64,000 bases of DNA from Nonlabens agnitus (GTDB taxonomy: Bacteria; Bacteroidota; Bacteroidia; Flavobacteriales; Flavobacteriaceae). Shown in pieces: positions 19,305 through 27,436 of the stretch. The stretch lies in the NCBI RefSeq assembly GCF_002994045.1, contig NZ_MQUC01000003.1, positions 186,001 to 250,000 on the forward strand. Reading direction: 5' to 3'. The notes beneath the pieces were generated by a model. That model was not told the DNA's origin and searched no databases. It saw only the letters and a program-made list of their open reading frames with translations. The first letter of the stretch is position 1; each line of letters begins with the position of its first letter. A program made the translations under genes and the position numbers.

Positions 19305-20213
19305 ATGTCATTTAGAGAAGAACAATTCGTAAAAGGGAACAGCAAGAACTTTACGGAGACCACAGGAATCAATGTAGATTGTTTTAATGAAGAGAGTCTA
19401 AAACAGCTATGGCGTGATACGTTAAATCGAGGAATGCACGGGATTTGCTTTAGCATGTATGAAGATGGTCAAGAACCTGGAGATCATATCACCAGAGAAC
19501 AGGTAGAACGACGCATAAAAATCCTAAAGCCACATGTCAAATGGATCAGATCGTTTTCTTGTATAGAAGGAAATGACTACGTATCACAGATTGCCCATGA
19601 ACAAGGTTTGAAAACGCTCGTTGGTGCATGGCTTAGCGATGATTTAGAAAAGAACGAGCAAGAGATCGAGGCACTTATCGATTTAGGCAAAAATGGTCAT
19701 ATCGATATTGCAGCGGTAGGAAATGAGGTGTTATACCGCAACGACCTCACTTTGCAGCAACTGTTGGATTATATGAAAAGAGTAAAAGATGCGCTGCCAG
19801 ATATTCCAGTAGGTTATGTGGACGCCTATTATGAGTTTGTAGTACATCCAGAATTGGTTCAAAACTCAGATGTCATACTGACCAACTGCTATCCGTTCTG
19901 GGAAGGTACTCCTATAGAATACTCTTTGGGACACATGAATAATATGTACCACCAGGTAACTTCTGTTTGTCAGGGAAAACCTGTTATCGTAACTGAAACA
20001 GGATGGCCCAGCCGAGGTGAAAGTCTAAAAGGAGCTCATCCGTCTGAGGTTAATGCGATGAAATATTTTATTGATACGCAACGCTGGTCTGACGAAAACA
20101 ACATTGATGTATTTTATTTCTCATCATTTGATGAATCCTGGAAAAAAGGTGATGAAGGAGAAGTAGGTGCCTATTGGGGACTTTGGGATAAGCATGAGAA
20201 CTTAAAGTTCTAG
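19305..20213 (+). CDS. Cytoplasmic GH17 glucan hydrolase/transglycosylase
   Basis: A 302-residue protein without signal peptide. VGNEVLY carries the acid/base Glu141 and VTETGWP the nucleophile Glu231. It aligns along its whole length with the GH17 domain of the MFS fusion just upstream (shared NCYPFWEG, FYFSSFDESWK, GEVGAYWG), so the pair looks like a tandem duplication followed by fusion or fission. Its start lies one base after the upstream stop. It would act on imported beta-1,3-oligosaccharides in the cytoplasm next to the phosphorylase. It is the last gene before a 278-base gap and probably ends the operon. Confidence 0.9.
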   Translation: MSFREEQFVKGNSKNFTETTGINVDCFNEESLKQLWRDTLNRGMHGICFSMYEDGQEPGDHITREQVERRIKILKPHVKWIRSFSCIEGNDYVSQIAHEQGLKTLVGAWLSDDLEKNEQEIEALIDLGKNGHIDIAAVGNEVLYRNDLTLQQLLDYMKRVKDALPDIPVGYVDAYYEFVVHPELVQNSDVILTNCYPFWEGTPIEYSLGHMNNMYHQVTSVCQGKPVIVTETGWPSRGESLKGAHPSEVNAMKYFIDTQRWSDENNIDVFYFSSFDESWKKGDEGEVGAYWGLWDKHENLKF

Positions 20214-20491
20214 TCACCAAAAACCTCAAAATTAATATAGACTCAAACGTTTTAGTAAAGGTCTTGGACCGTCAAATTGTTAATGAACTATACAACATTA
20301 CTACATCATCAGTCGATAATATCGATTAGCTTGTAGCTAGATAACCTTATAAACGAACGTATTAGCTGATTTTCCTTATGTTTTGGAAAAATTATGATTG
20401 TATGTTTTTTGTAGCATTATGAAATTCTTATTTTAAGATAGTTGTAATTAGATTTATAACAATTACTCATTAATAATTTAAACATATTAAC
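20214..20491 (+). promoter_or_regulatory. AT-rich control region with blocks shared with the 4710-4999 region
   Basis: There is no gene here. CAACATTACTACATCA (20293-20308), GTCGATAAT–N18–AGATAA (20312-20344) and CTTATAAACGAACGTAT (20346-20362) match the blocks before the main laminarin operon, in the same order but with different spacing. They are candidate binding sites for a common regulator. A TATGTTTT at 20401-20408 could be a -7 element, but no well-spaced -33 TTTG is seen. Confidence 0.55.
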
Positions 20492-21759
20492 ATGAAAAAA
20501 TTACTTTATTATTTATTTTAAGCTTAACAACTTTGTTTCTGCAAGCGCAAACCAATTTGGTTGTTAATGGAGATTTTGAATCTGGAAGTATTGCGCCATG
20601 GACAGGTAATGCCGCAAATCTTCAAACGGACAATGGTAACAGTTTTAACTTTGCAAATGTAGCTACGGCTGGTCAAGCATTTACTGTTAATTTAAGTCAG
20701 GTTCTAACGATTGAACAAGGAGCGACTTACACAATGACCTTTGATGCATCGTCAGATCGTAACCGAACCATGCTAGCTGGTATAGGACAAAATGCAGCAC
20801 CTTTTAATGCTGATGTGAAGTCCGTAAGTTTAACTACCGCAAATACTAGTTATAGTTTAACTCTTTTGGCTTCAAATTTTGGTGATGCTAATTGTAGAGT
20901 GATTTTTGATATGGGTGCTGATGTAGGAGTCGTAGTAATTGATAATGTTACTCTGACAAAAAATGAGGGTACTAATGAACCTGCTCCAGCACCAGAGGTT
21001 GCTGCCCCAAATCCTCCAGCGAGAAATAGCGCAGATTATTTTTCTATTTTCAGTGATGCATATACAAATCAACCAGATGTAGTTTTTGGAGCTTTTGACG
21101 TGGGAACTCAAAATATTGAAGAGGTATCTATCCAGGGTAACAACACTTTAAAAATTACGACACAACCATCTGATAGACAATTTTTATTTACTGACTGGGG
21201 AACTGTTGTAGACAATTCAGAAATGACAAATTTTCACATGGATTATTGGATTCAAACCGACTTTGCCACCGGCTTAGTAGCAAATCCAAAGTTATCTAAT
21301 CATGATGGGAACAATGGTGAAACATCTGCTATCGATCTAAATAATCCTGTTACAACTCTTGGCGAATGGGTTTCTTACGATGTAGCCCTTCCAGCCGGTG
21401 CTCCACGTAACGCGTTGCGTCAATTTGTATTGACAGTGGTAGGCGCAGAACCTCAGGCTCGCACCATTTATCTTGATAATGTTTATTTGTATAAGCAGGC
21501 AACGGCTAGTACAGAAAATGTGGACTTATCTAAAATTAGAGTATATCCTAATCCGTCTAGTGATGTTTGGAATATTGTAGGTAACGATGTAACTATTCAA
21601 TCTGTAGATTTATACTCTACACTTGGTAACAAAGTGTCTAGCCAGACTGTGAATGGTAATTCTTTATCTATTAACAATTCTGCTTTATCCAATGGTATCT
21701 ATTTTGCTAAGCTCAATACTTCCGCAGGAAGTACGACTATTAAGTTGATTAAGAAGTAG
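20492..21759 (+). CDS. T9SS-sorted carbohydrate-binding protein, frameshifted in the signal peptide
   Basis: The main frame codes for a CBM4/9-like module at the N-terminus (NLVVNGDFESG to VVIDNVTL), a second beta-sandwich (SIFSDAYTNQPD to LDNVYLYKQ) shared with the lipoprotein at 8175-9626, and a type IX sorting domain (IRVYPNPSSDVW to IKLIKK). The expected start, ATG at 20492, is out of frame: ATG is followed by six A and the reading runs into TAA at 20519. With seven A the signal peptide would read MKKITLLFILSLTTLFLQAQ, which fits perfectly. The cause may be a sequencing error, a real mutation or a phase-variable tract. The product, if made, is a secreted glycan-binding protein with no catalytic motif. 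Confidence 0.8.
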
Positions 21760-21780
21760 TAATTTAATTCTTGACTCAAG

Positions 21781-21814
21781 AAATGGATTGTTTGAAAAGA
21801 CAATCCATTTTTTT
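21781..21814 (+). terminator. Rho-independent terminator
   Basis: Inverted repeat AAATGGATTGT / ACAATCCATTT with an eight-base loop, followed by a T-run, about 22 bases after the stop of the carbohydrate-binding protein. Confidence 0.85.
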
Positions 21815-21833
21815 ATTTGACTCCGTTTTAGAA

Positions 21834-21869
21834 TGATCAATTGTGATCGATTGTGATCGATTGTAATTC
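21834..21869. repeat. Short tandem repeat, 10-base unit
   Basis: TGATCAATTG, TGATCGATTG, TGATCGATTG and a degenerate fourth unit lie head to tail. The 10-base period is about one helical turn. Confidence 0.8.
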
Positions 21870-21887
21870 GATAAAAAATCAATAATA

Positions 21888-21905
21888 TCGCTTTCGCGAA
21901 AGCGA
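21888..21905. repeat. Palindrome copy 5 (intergenic)
   Basis: 18-base version TCGCTTTCGCGAAAGCGA between the carbohydrate-binding gene and the GH3 gene. Confidence 0.93.
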
Positions 21906-21949
21906 ACTACCCCAAAATTCTCTTACATCCATTGGTCTAACCACAATTC

Positions 21950-21969
21950 CACAGCTTTAGGAAGCTGTG
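21950..21969. repeat. Inverted repeat upstream of GH3
   Basis: CACAGCTT–tagg–AAGCTGTG, then ATTCGTTTTT. It could be a weak terminator or an operator before the GH3 gene; the sequence does not decide. Confidence 0.5.
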
Positions 21970-22065
21970 ATTCGTTTTTACAATTCTAAATCTAGATCTT
22001 TGTGATTCTAGGTAGATTCTGAACGTCCATCCACAGCCATTAAAATCCATCAAACCAAAAACCTT

Positions 22066-24384
22066 ATGAGTTTCAAACATTATTTAAATAGAATAGTGAT
22101 ACTGATTTTATTGGTCACCATCTATTCTTGTCACACATCAATGAACCAAAGTCATACCCCAAAAGTAGAAGAAGAAAAAAATATGCCTGTGAACGAGTTA
22201 GACAGAAAAGTAGATTCTGTTTTGAATATAATGACCCTAAAGGAAAAAATAGGGCAAATGAATCAATACTCTGGATTTAGGGATTTTACTGGTCCGGTTT
22301 CTAAAACGAGCGATGCTGCAAGTAAAACGCAGGACATACGTGATGGGTTGGTGGGTTCCATGCTTAATGTGAGAGGCGTCGAGAATGTTAGAGCGGTTCA
22401 AAAAATAGCAGTGGAAGAAACACGTTTGGGTATTCCATTGATTTTTGGCTTTGATGTGATTCACGGTTACCAGACCATGGCGCCCATACCGCTGGCCGAG
22501 GCTGCCAGTTGGGACCTGGAGGCTATTCAGAATTCTTCACGACTGGCTGCCAAAGAAGCTGCCGCAGCAGGATTGAACTGGACATTTGCACCTATGGTGG
22601 ACATTTCACGAGATGCCCGTTGGGGTCGTGTGATGGAAGGCGCAGGCGAGGATCCTTATCTAGGTAGTAGGATCGCTACAGCCCGAGTCAACGGATTTCA
22701 AGGGAACGATTTATCTGACCGATTTACCATCGCGGCCTGTGCAAAGCATTTTGCGGCTTACGGTTTTTCAGAAGCGGGACGTGAATACAACACAGTGGAT
22801 ATTGGGAACTCTACCTTGTACAATGTTGTGTTACCACCTTTCAAAGCGGCTGTGGATGCCGGTGCTCGCACATTTATGAGCAGCTTCAATGATTTGAACG
22901 GTATTCCAGCATCAGCTAACGAATTTTTGTTTAGGGATATTCTCAAAAATCAATGGGGTTTTGAAGGTTTTGTAGTTTCTGACTGGGCATCCATCAAAGA
23001 AATGATCAATCACCATTACGCTCCAGATGATGAGGCTGCTGCCAGACTTTCAGTCAATGCCGGTATAGATATGGATATGGAATCCTATGTATATATGAAC
23101 CATTTGGAACAACTTGTCGAAGAAGGAAAAGTACCTGTAACAATCATTGACGATGCGGTGAAACGCATCCTAAAGGTCAAGTTTGAATTGGGCCTTTTTG
23201 ATGATCCCTACAAATATTGCGATGAGGTTATTGAGAAGCAAGTGATCAATAGTGAAGAAATGAAAGCTGGTGCGCTCGACATGGCGCTAAAATCCATTGT
23301 TTTGTTGAAGAACGAGAATGAAATGCTACCCTTAAAACGCGGACGTAAAATTGCCGTGCTAGGAGATCTCGCGATGGATAAAAACAGCGTGCTGGGCAAC
23401 TGGAGAATAGGAGCCATAGAAAACACGGCCATTAGCCTAAAAGAAGGCTTTGCCAATTATACGGAGAACGAAGTCGTTTTTGAACGCGGTCCCGTGTTTG
23501 TGGATCAAAAAGCAGAATTCACCCAAGAGTTGGTATACAATAAGACCGATACTACAGGTACCGCTGCCGCCCTAAAAGCTGCCGAGAATGCAGATGCGGT
23601 CATCGTCATGCTGGGAGAACACGGACTTCAAAGTGGTGAGGCGCGCAGTAGGACAGATCTAGGATTACCAGGTTTACAGCAGGAATTTTTGGAACAAATT
23701 CACGCGGTGAATCCCAATATCGTTTTAGTTCTTACTAATGGTCGCCCGTTGGCGCTGCCATGGCCAAAGAAAAACATTCCGGCTATCGTAGAGGCCTGGC
23801 AGTTGGGATCCCAAAGCGGTCACGCCATCGCACAGGTTTTGCACGGTGATTACAATCCGTCAGGTAAGTTGCCCATGACCTTTCCCGTTGATGTAGGACA
23901 GGTTCCTATTTACTACAACCATAAGAATACCGGTCGTCCCGACGGTTATAATGAGGGAACGGTTTTTTACTCGCATTATCAAGACGCTCCTAATGAACCC
24001 TTGTGGCCGTTTGGGTTTGGTCTTAGTTACACCACTTTTGAATACGATAATGTACAGGTAGATCATAACTACAGTCAAAATCAAAAAGTAGTCGTAACCG
24101 CAAGGATCTCTAACACAGGTGATCTTGCTGGAACTGAAATTGTCCAGCTATATATTCAGGATGAGTTTGCGACCACCATTAGGCCCGTCAAAGAGTTGAA
24201 GGGCTTTGAGAAAGTAACCCTGCAGCCAGGTGAATCAAGGCAAGTCTCTTTTGAATTGACCAGCGATCAATTAGGTTTTTTCAATAATCAAGGTGATTGG
24301 ATACTGGAAAATGGCGCGTTTAAGGTCTGGATAGGTGGTTCTTCGCAAGCGACTTTAGAAGCCAGATTCACATTGGAACAATAG
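22066..24384 (+). CDS. bglX: GH3 beta-glucosidase, lipoprotein (BglX-like)
   Basis: A 772-residue protein with a lipoprotein signal (lipobox TIYSC). GH3 N-domain motifs: NWTFAPMVDISRDARWGR, CAKHFAAYG and GFVVSDWAS, whose Asp is the nucleophile. The GH3 C-domain has the (alpha/beta)6 part (GLPGLQQEFLEQI, PSGKLPMTFP), then a fibronectin-III-like domain at the C-terminus. This is the usual BglX architecture and length. It would release glucose from laminari-oligosaccharides in the periplasm. It has its own upstream region of about 300 bases without the shared regulatory blocks, so it may be controlled separately from the main operon. Confidence 0.92.
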   Translation: MSFKHYLNRIVILILLVTIYSCHTSMNQSHTPKVEEEKNMPVNELDRKVDSVLNIMTLKEKIGQMNQYSGFRDFTGPVSKTSDAASKTQDIRDGLVGSMLNVRGVENVRAVQKIAVEETRLGIPLIFGFDVIHGYQTMAPIPLAEAASWDLEAIQNSSRLAAKEAAAAGLNWTFAPMVDISRDARWGRVMEGAGEDPYLGSRIATARVNGFQGNDLSDRFTIAACAKHFAAYGFSEAGREYNTVDIGNSTLYNVVLPPFKAAVDAGARTFMSSFNDLNGIPASANEFLFRDILKNQWGFEGFVVSDWASIKEMINHHYAPDDEAAARLSVNAGIDMDMESYVYMNHLEQLVEEGKVPVTIIDDAVKRILKVKFELGLFDDPYKYCDEVIEKQVINSEEMKAGALDMALKSIVLLKNENEMLPLKRGRKIAVLGDLAMDKNSVLGNWRIGAIENTAISLKEGFANYTENEVVFERGPVFVDQKAEFTQELVYNKTDTTGTAAALKAAENADAVIVMLGEHGLQSGEARSRTDLGLPGLQQEFLEQIHAVNPNIVLVLTNGRPLALPWPKKNIPAIVEAWQLGSQSGHAIAQVLHGDYNPSGKLPMTFPVDVGQVPIYYNHKNTGRPDGYNEGTVFYSHYQDAPNEPLWPFGFGLSYTTFEYDNVQVDHNYSQNQKVVVTARISNTGDLAGTEIVQLYIQDEFATTIRPVKELKGFEKVTLQPGESRQVSFELTSDQLGFFNNQGDWILENGAFKVWIGGSSQATLEARFTLEQ

Positions 24385-24411
24385 GTGGTGAGCAATATGA
24401 TTGTTGATGGG

Positions 24412-24451
24412 TTCGCTTTCCTGTCTGCCGACAGGCAGGCGCGAAAGCGAA
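24412..24451. repeat. Palindrome copy 6, composite with inserted inverted repeat
   Basis: The TTCGCTTTC left part and GCGAAAGCGAA right part are intact but separated by 20 bases, CTGTCTGCCGACAGGCAGGC, which form an inverted repeat of their own. It lies 27 bases after the GH3 stop, between convergent genes, so it may end transcription from both sides. Confidence 0.92.
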
Positions 24452-24463
24452 CTTATTCTCCAT

Positions 24464-25849
24464 CTAGTCAAAAATACGATTGGGATTGAGAATGCCTTTA
24501 GGATCTATGGCAAGTTTCAACGTTTTCATTAGCTGAATTTCCTGAGCCGTGCGACTTATTTTGAGATAGGCTTTTTTGTCAATTCCTATTCCATGCTCTG
24601 CACTTACAGATCCGCCTATGGCTTCAAGACCGCCGTAGATAACATCATTGATTTTCAGTCTCAAGGCATCACTCTGGTTTTCCTTCCCAATCATGAAATG
24701 GATATTTCCATCTGCCACGTGGCCAAAGGCATAAATCTGTTCAATGCCCTCGATGTGCTCTAGTCGATCATAGCAGGACTGGATGTAGCTGCCTATAAGC
24801 GCTACCGGCATGCTGATATCAAAATGTTGATCATGGGTCATAAAGTCGGTCAGATTATTGACATCTTCTCTAATCCTAAAAAACCAGTCCACATCGCTAG
24901 GCGATTGCGCCATCACTGCGTCCAGAGCCATTTCATTAATAATGGCATTCTCCAGCATTTCTTGAAATTCTGCTTGATCGGTTTTGGGCTGGCTTCCTAG
25001 TGTTTCTACTAAGATGTAGAACTCATAATCATATTGCAATGGCGGCCGCACAGCTTCACTGGTTGCCGTCATTTGCTCATAGGTGTTTTTCCAGATGAGC
25101 TCAAAACCGCTTAGTTTGCCAGCCAGTCCTTGGTCAAAATATTTAAGTAATGTGACCACAGATTCATAATCATTGACGGCAAGGTACGCGGCGTTTCTGC
25201 TGCTGGGTGCTTCCTGCAGACGCAATACCGCTCGAGAAACGATCCCTAAAGTACCTTCAGATCCTATAAAAAGCTGTTTGAGATCATAACCAGAGTTATC
25301 CTTAATGATCTTTTTCATGGAATTGATGATGGTGCCATCTGCCATGACAGCTTCAATTCCTAAAACCAATTGACGGGTCATACCATATTTGAGAACGCGT
25401 AAACCACCAGCGTTGGAAGAAATAATACCACCTATTTGTGCACTGCCTCGTGCCCCAAAATTGAGCGGAAATAACAGTCCTTTTTTCTCAACAGATTGAT
25501 GTAGATGTTCTAGGATCACTCCAGATTGTACCGTTGCAGTGCGACTACTTTCATCAATTTCTTCAATGGCGTTCATGCGTTCCAGCGATATGACGACCTC
25601 ATGTCCTTTAGACTCTGTGCCACCTACAAGATTTGTCAAGCCACCATGAACAACGACAGGTTGGTCGTGTTGATGGCATATCTTCAGGATTTTGCTCACT
25701 TCTTCAGTGGACTCTGGCAACAAGAGGCACATCGCTTTCAGCGACTCATTCATGCGCCATATGTGGCTATAGCGTTCTTTTAAAGAATCGCCCATAAATA
25801 GCCGAGCATGAGGCAAAAGATCTTTAAGTTGTTCTATGATTCCATCCAT
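24464..25849 (-). CDS. FAD-linked oxidoreductase (D-lactate/2-hydroxyacid dehydrogenase type)
   Basis: A 461-residue protein with no signal peptide. The N-terminal FAD_binding_4 domain has VVHGGLTNLVGG and SSNAGGLRVLKYGMTRQLVLG. The C-terminal FAD-oxidase domain has AFGHVADGNIHFMIG and VSAEHGIGIDKK, whose histidines in this family bind a metal, and closes with DPKGILNPNRIF. These motifs match the GlcD/DLD/D2HGDH group, which oxidises D-2-hydroxyacids to 2-oxoacids; the precise substrate cannot be told. It overlaps the small upstream gene by 16 bases and converges with GH3. Confidence 0.85.
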   Translation of the reverse strand: MDGIIEQLKDLLPHARLFMGDSLKERYSHIWRMNESLKAMCLLLPESTEEVSKILKICHQHDQPVVVHGGLTNLVGGTESKGHEVVISLERMNAIEEIDESSRTATVQSGVILEHLHQSVEKKGLLFPLNFGARGSAQIGGIISSNAGGLRVLKYGMTRQLVLGIEAVMADGTIINSMKKIIKDNSGYDLKQLFIGSEGTLGIVSRAVLRLQEAPSSRNAAYLAVNDYESVVTLLKYFDQGLAGKLSGFELIWKNTYEQMTATSEAVRPPLQYDYEFYILVETLGSQPKTDQAEFQEMLENAIINEMALDAVMAQSPSDVDWFFRIREDVNNLTDFMTHDQHFDISMPVALIGSYIQSCYDRLEHIEGIEQIYAFGHVADGNIHFMIGKENQSDALRLKINDVIYGGLEAIGGSVSAEHGIGIDKKAYLKISRTAQEIQLMKTLKLAIDPKGILNPNRIFD

Positions 25850-26073
25850 AATTGTCCGCGATGTGGTTTAAGATCGTCTCGCACTTGTGGCATATCAGGT
25901 TCCTTGACCGCTACAAAACATAAGTGATGCATTGGTGTGACTTCCTCAACACCAGTAGCTAGAGTGTCTACCTCATTGCCCTCTATATATTCTTTGAGGT
26001 GTATTAAATGATGTCTCGCGGTTTGTGCGGCATCGGGACCTTTAAAATCCCAGATCAGTTTGAGGTTTCTCAT
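25834..26073 (-). CDS. Small conserved-looking protein, unknown function
   Basis: A 79-residue soluble protein with no signal peptide or membrane segment. It is rich in histidine (ARHHLIHLKEY, THPMHHLC-like stretch as TPMHHLCFVAV), with one cysteine. It overlaps the FAD oxidoreductase start by 16 bases and so is probably co-translated with it. I do not recognise the family. The coupling suggests a partner or metal-related role for the oxidase, which is inference only. Confidence 0.65.
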   Translation of the reverse strand: MRNLKLIWDFKGPDAAQTARHHLIHLKEYIEGNEVDTLATGVEEVTPMHHLCFVAVKEPDMPQVRDDLKPHRGQLWMES

Positions 26074-26164
26074 GGGTTAAAAGTACTAAACAGTGCGTAT
26101 TAAAGAGGCGTTAAACAACATAGTATTCACAATGTCACTCTGGTTTTGCTTGTATCTTGGGGCT

Positions 26165-26800
26165 ATGGAAAAAATATTAGTAGCAGGTGCAACAGGCACC
26201 ACAGGAAATATAGTAGTAAATCTATTGCAGGAATCTCAATACTTTGAGCCTATTGCGATGATACGAAAAGAGGAACAAAGAGAGCAATTTGAGAGCAAGA
26301 ACATCAAGACAGTCATGGCAGATCTAGAAAAGGATGTCGCACATGCCGTAGAAGGTATGGACAAAGTCATTTTTGCAGCTGGTTCTGGTGGTAAAAAAGT
26401 GGTGGAAGTAGATCAAGAAGGCGCCAAAAAATTGATCGACGCGTCTCAAAAACACAATATTAAAAAGTTTGTGATGCTCAGCTCGAGAGGTGCAGACGCT
26501 CCATCCAATGCAGAAGAGCTTCAAGATTATTTATGGGCAAAACACAATGCCGATGAGCATTTGAAAAAGTCCAATCTTAATTATGCCATCGTGCGACCAG
26601 GAACGTTGAACAACAATGACGCGACAGACCACATCGTTCTCACTGACAAATTAGAGAAAAAAGGAGAGATACCGCGTGCAGATGTAGCACAAGTCTTGAG
26701 TCGTGTATTGCACGATGATGTGGCAAACCATTCTACGTTCGAGATTTTAGAAGGCGATACCTTGATAGGTAAAGCACTGGAACAGAAATCTGAATCATAA
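26165..26800 (+). CDS. NAD(P)-binding atypical SDR (NmrA/YwnB-like)
   Basis: A 211-residue Rossmann protein. The nucleotide-binding loop is VAGATGTTGNIV near the N-terminus, and FVMLSSRGAD plus NYAIVRPGTL are the central landmarks of atypical SDRs that often bind NAD(P) without classical catalysis. ATG 26165 is chosen because it places the glycine-rich loop at residues 6-13, as in the family; the upstream extension is hydrophobic and unlike relatives. It stands alone, with a terminator directly after it. Substrate unknown. Confidence 0.85.
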   Translation: MEKILVAGATGTTGNIVVNLLQESQYFEPIAMIRKEEQREQFESKNIKTVMADLEKDVAHAVEGMDKVIFAAGSGGKKVVEVDQEGAKKLIDASQKHNIKKFVMLSSRGADAPSNAEELQDYLWAKHNADEHLKKSNLNYAIVRPGTLNNNDATDHIVLTDKLEKKGEIPRADVAQVLSRVLHDDVANHSTFEILEGDTLIGKALEQKSES

Positions 26801-26818
26801 CCCAAAATCAACATTGAT

Positions 26819-26850
26819 AAAAAAGCGAGCTCTAGGCTCGCTTTTTTTAT
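26819..26850. terminator. Bidirectional rho-independent terminator
   Basis: AAAAAAGCGAGC–tcta–GGCTCGCTTTTTTT between convergent genes; A-run and T-run on either side let it serve both strands. Confidence 0.9.
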
Positions 26851-27320
26851 AGCTGACTGACAGAGGTGCCGTTTTCGGCAAAATCCTTGAAATCCTGCAT
26901 GAATTGGAACGTTTGCTTTTCAAAAAGCTCTGGTTTTGCAGCGGCTACCAGCCGCATCATTCCGGTGAATTTAAAAATACTGGTAGCTTCCCAGACGGTT
27001 TGAACTTGGGTGCCGTGCTCTGTATTTATTTCGCTTTCGCGAAAGCGATTACTCTGATAATTCACGACTCCTTTTGTGCGATAGGTGGCTTCCCACTGGC
27101 GAGGCAAATCTCGTTTCGTGATTTCTTCGGTCATGGTAACCGTTCCCACAAGCGTTTTAATCTTGAGTTTACGTTTGCTGCCTTTCATGCCTATTTGGGG
27201 CGTCAAGTTTTCAAAACCTATGAGTCCGCGTTGCCAGTGCTTGAAGTTGTCTTGATTGAGAAATAACTCCATGAGTTTTTCCAATGGCTGGTCGATTGTG
27301 ATACGGTACTCGTTTTGCAT
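26847..27320 (-). CDS. SRPBCC-fold (START/polyketide cyclase-like) protein
   Basis: A 157-residue cytoplasmic protein. The pattern EYRITIDQPLEKLMELFLNQDNFKHWQRGL at the start, beta strands in the middle and a long C-terminal helix (KQTFQFMQDFKDFAE) fit the SRPBCC hydrophobic-pocket fold. No catalytic residue can be assigned. A palindrome copy lies inside the gene and encodes RFRESE in a likely loop between strands (residues near 92-97). It converges with the SDR across a shared terminator. Confidence 0.75.
   Translation of the reverse strand: MQNEYRITIDQPLEKLMELFLNQDNFKHWQRGLIGFENLTPQIGMKGSKRKLKIKTLVGTVTMTEEITKRDLPRQWEATYRTKGVVNYQSNRFRESEINTEHGTQVQTVWEATSIFKFTGMMRLVAAAKPELFEKQTFQFMQDFKDFAENGTSVSQL
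27031..27048. repeat. Palindrome copy 7 (inside SRPBCC gene)
   Basis: 18-base version read on the minus strand as R-F-R-E-S-E. Confidence 0.93.
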
Positions 27321-27388
27321 AGTTCTTAAGTACGAGAATAAGCCGTCAACTTAACAAAATTCACATAATAAGCTGGTGTCGCCTGCGT

Positions 27389-27419
27389 TTTGTTCACCTG
27401 AGTGATTTACCTATTTTTG
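27389..27419 (+). promoter_or_regulatory. Bacteroidota-type promoter of the foldase operon
   Basis: TTTG at 27389-27392, a 19-base spacer, and TATTTTTG at 27412-27419 match the -33/-7 consensus TTTG–N19-21–TAnnTTTG exactly, 17 bases before the first ATG. Confidence 0.75.
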
Positions 27420-27436
27420 AACGCTCTGGTTAAAAC

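Noticed and set aside
26093..26164. Longer N-terminus for the NAD(P)-binding protein
   Set aside because: The 24 extra residues are hydrophobic and would displace the Rossmann loop from its usual place; ATG 26165 fits better.
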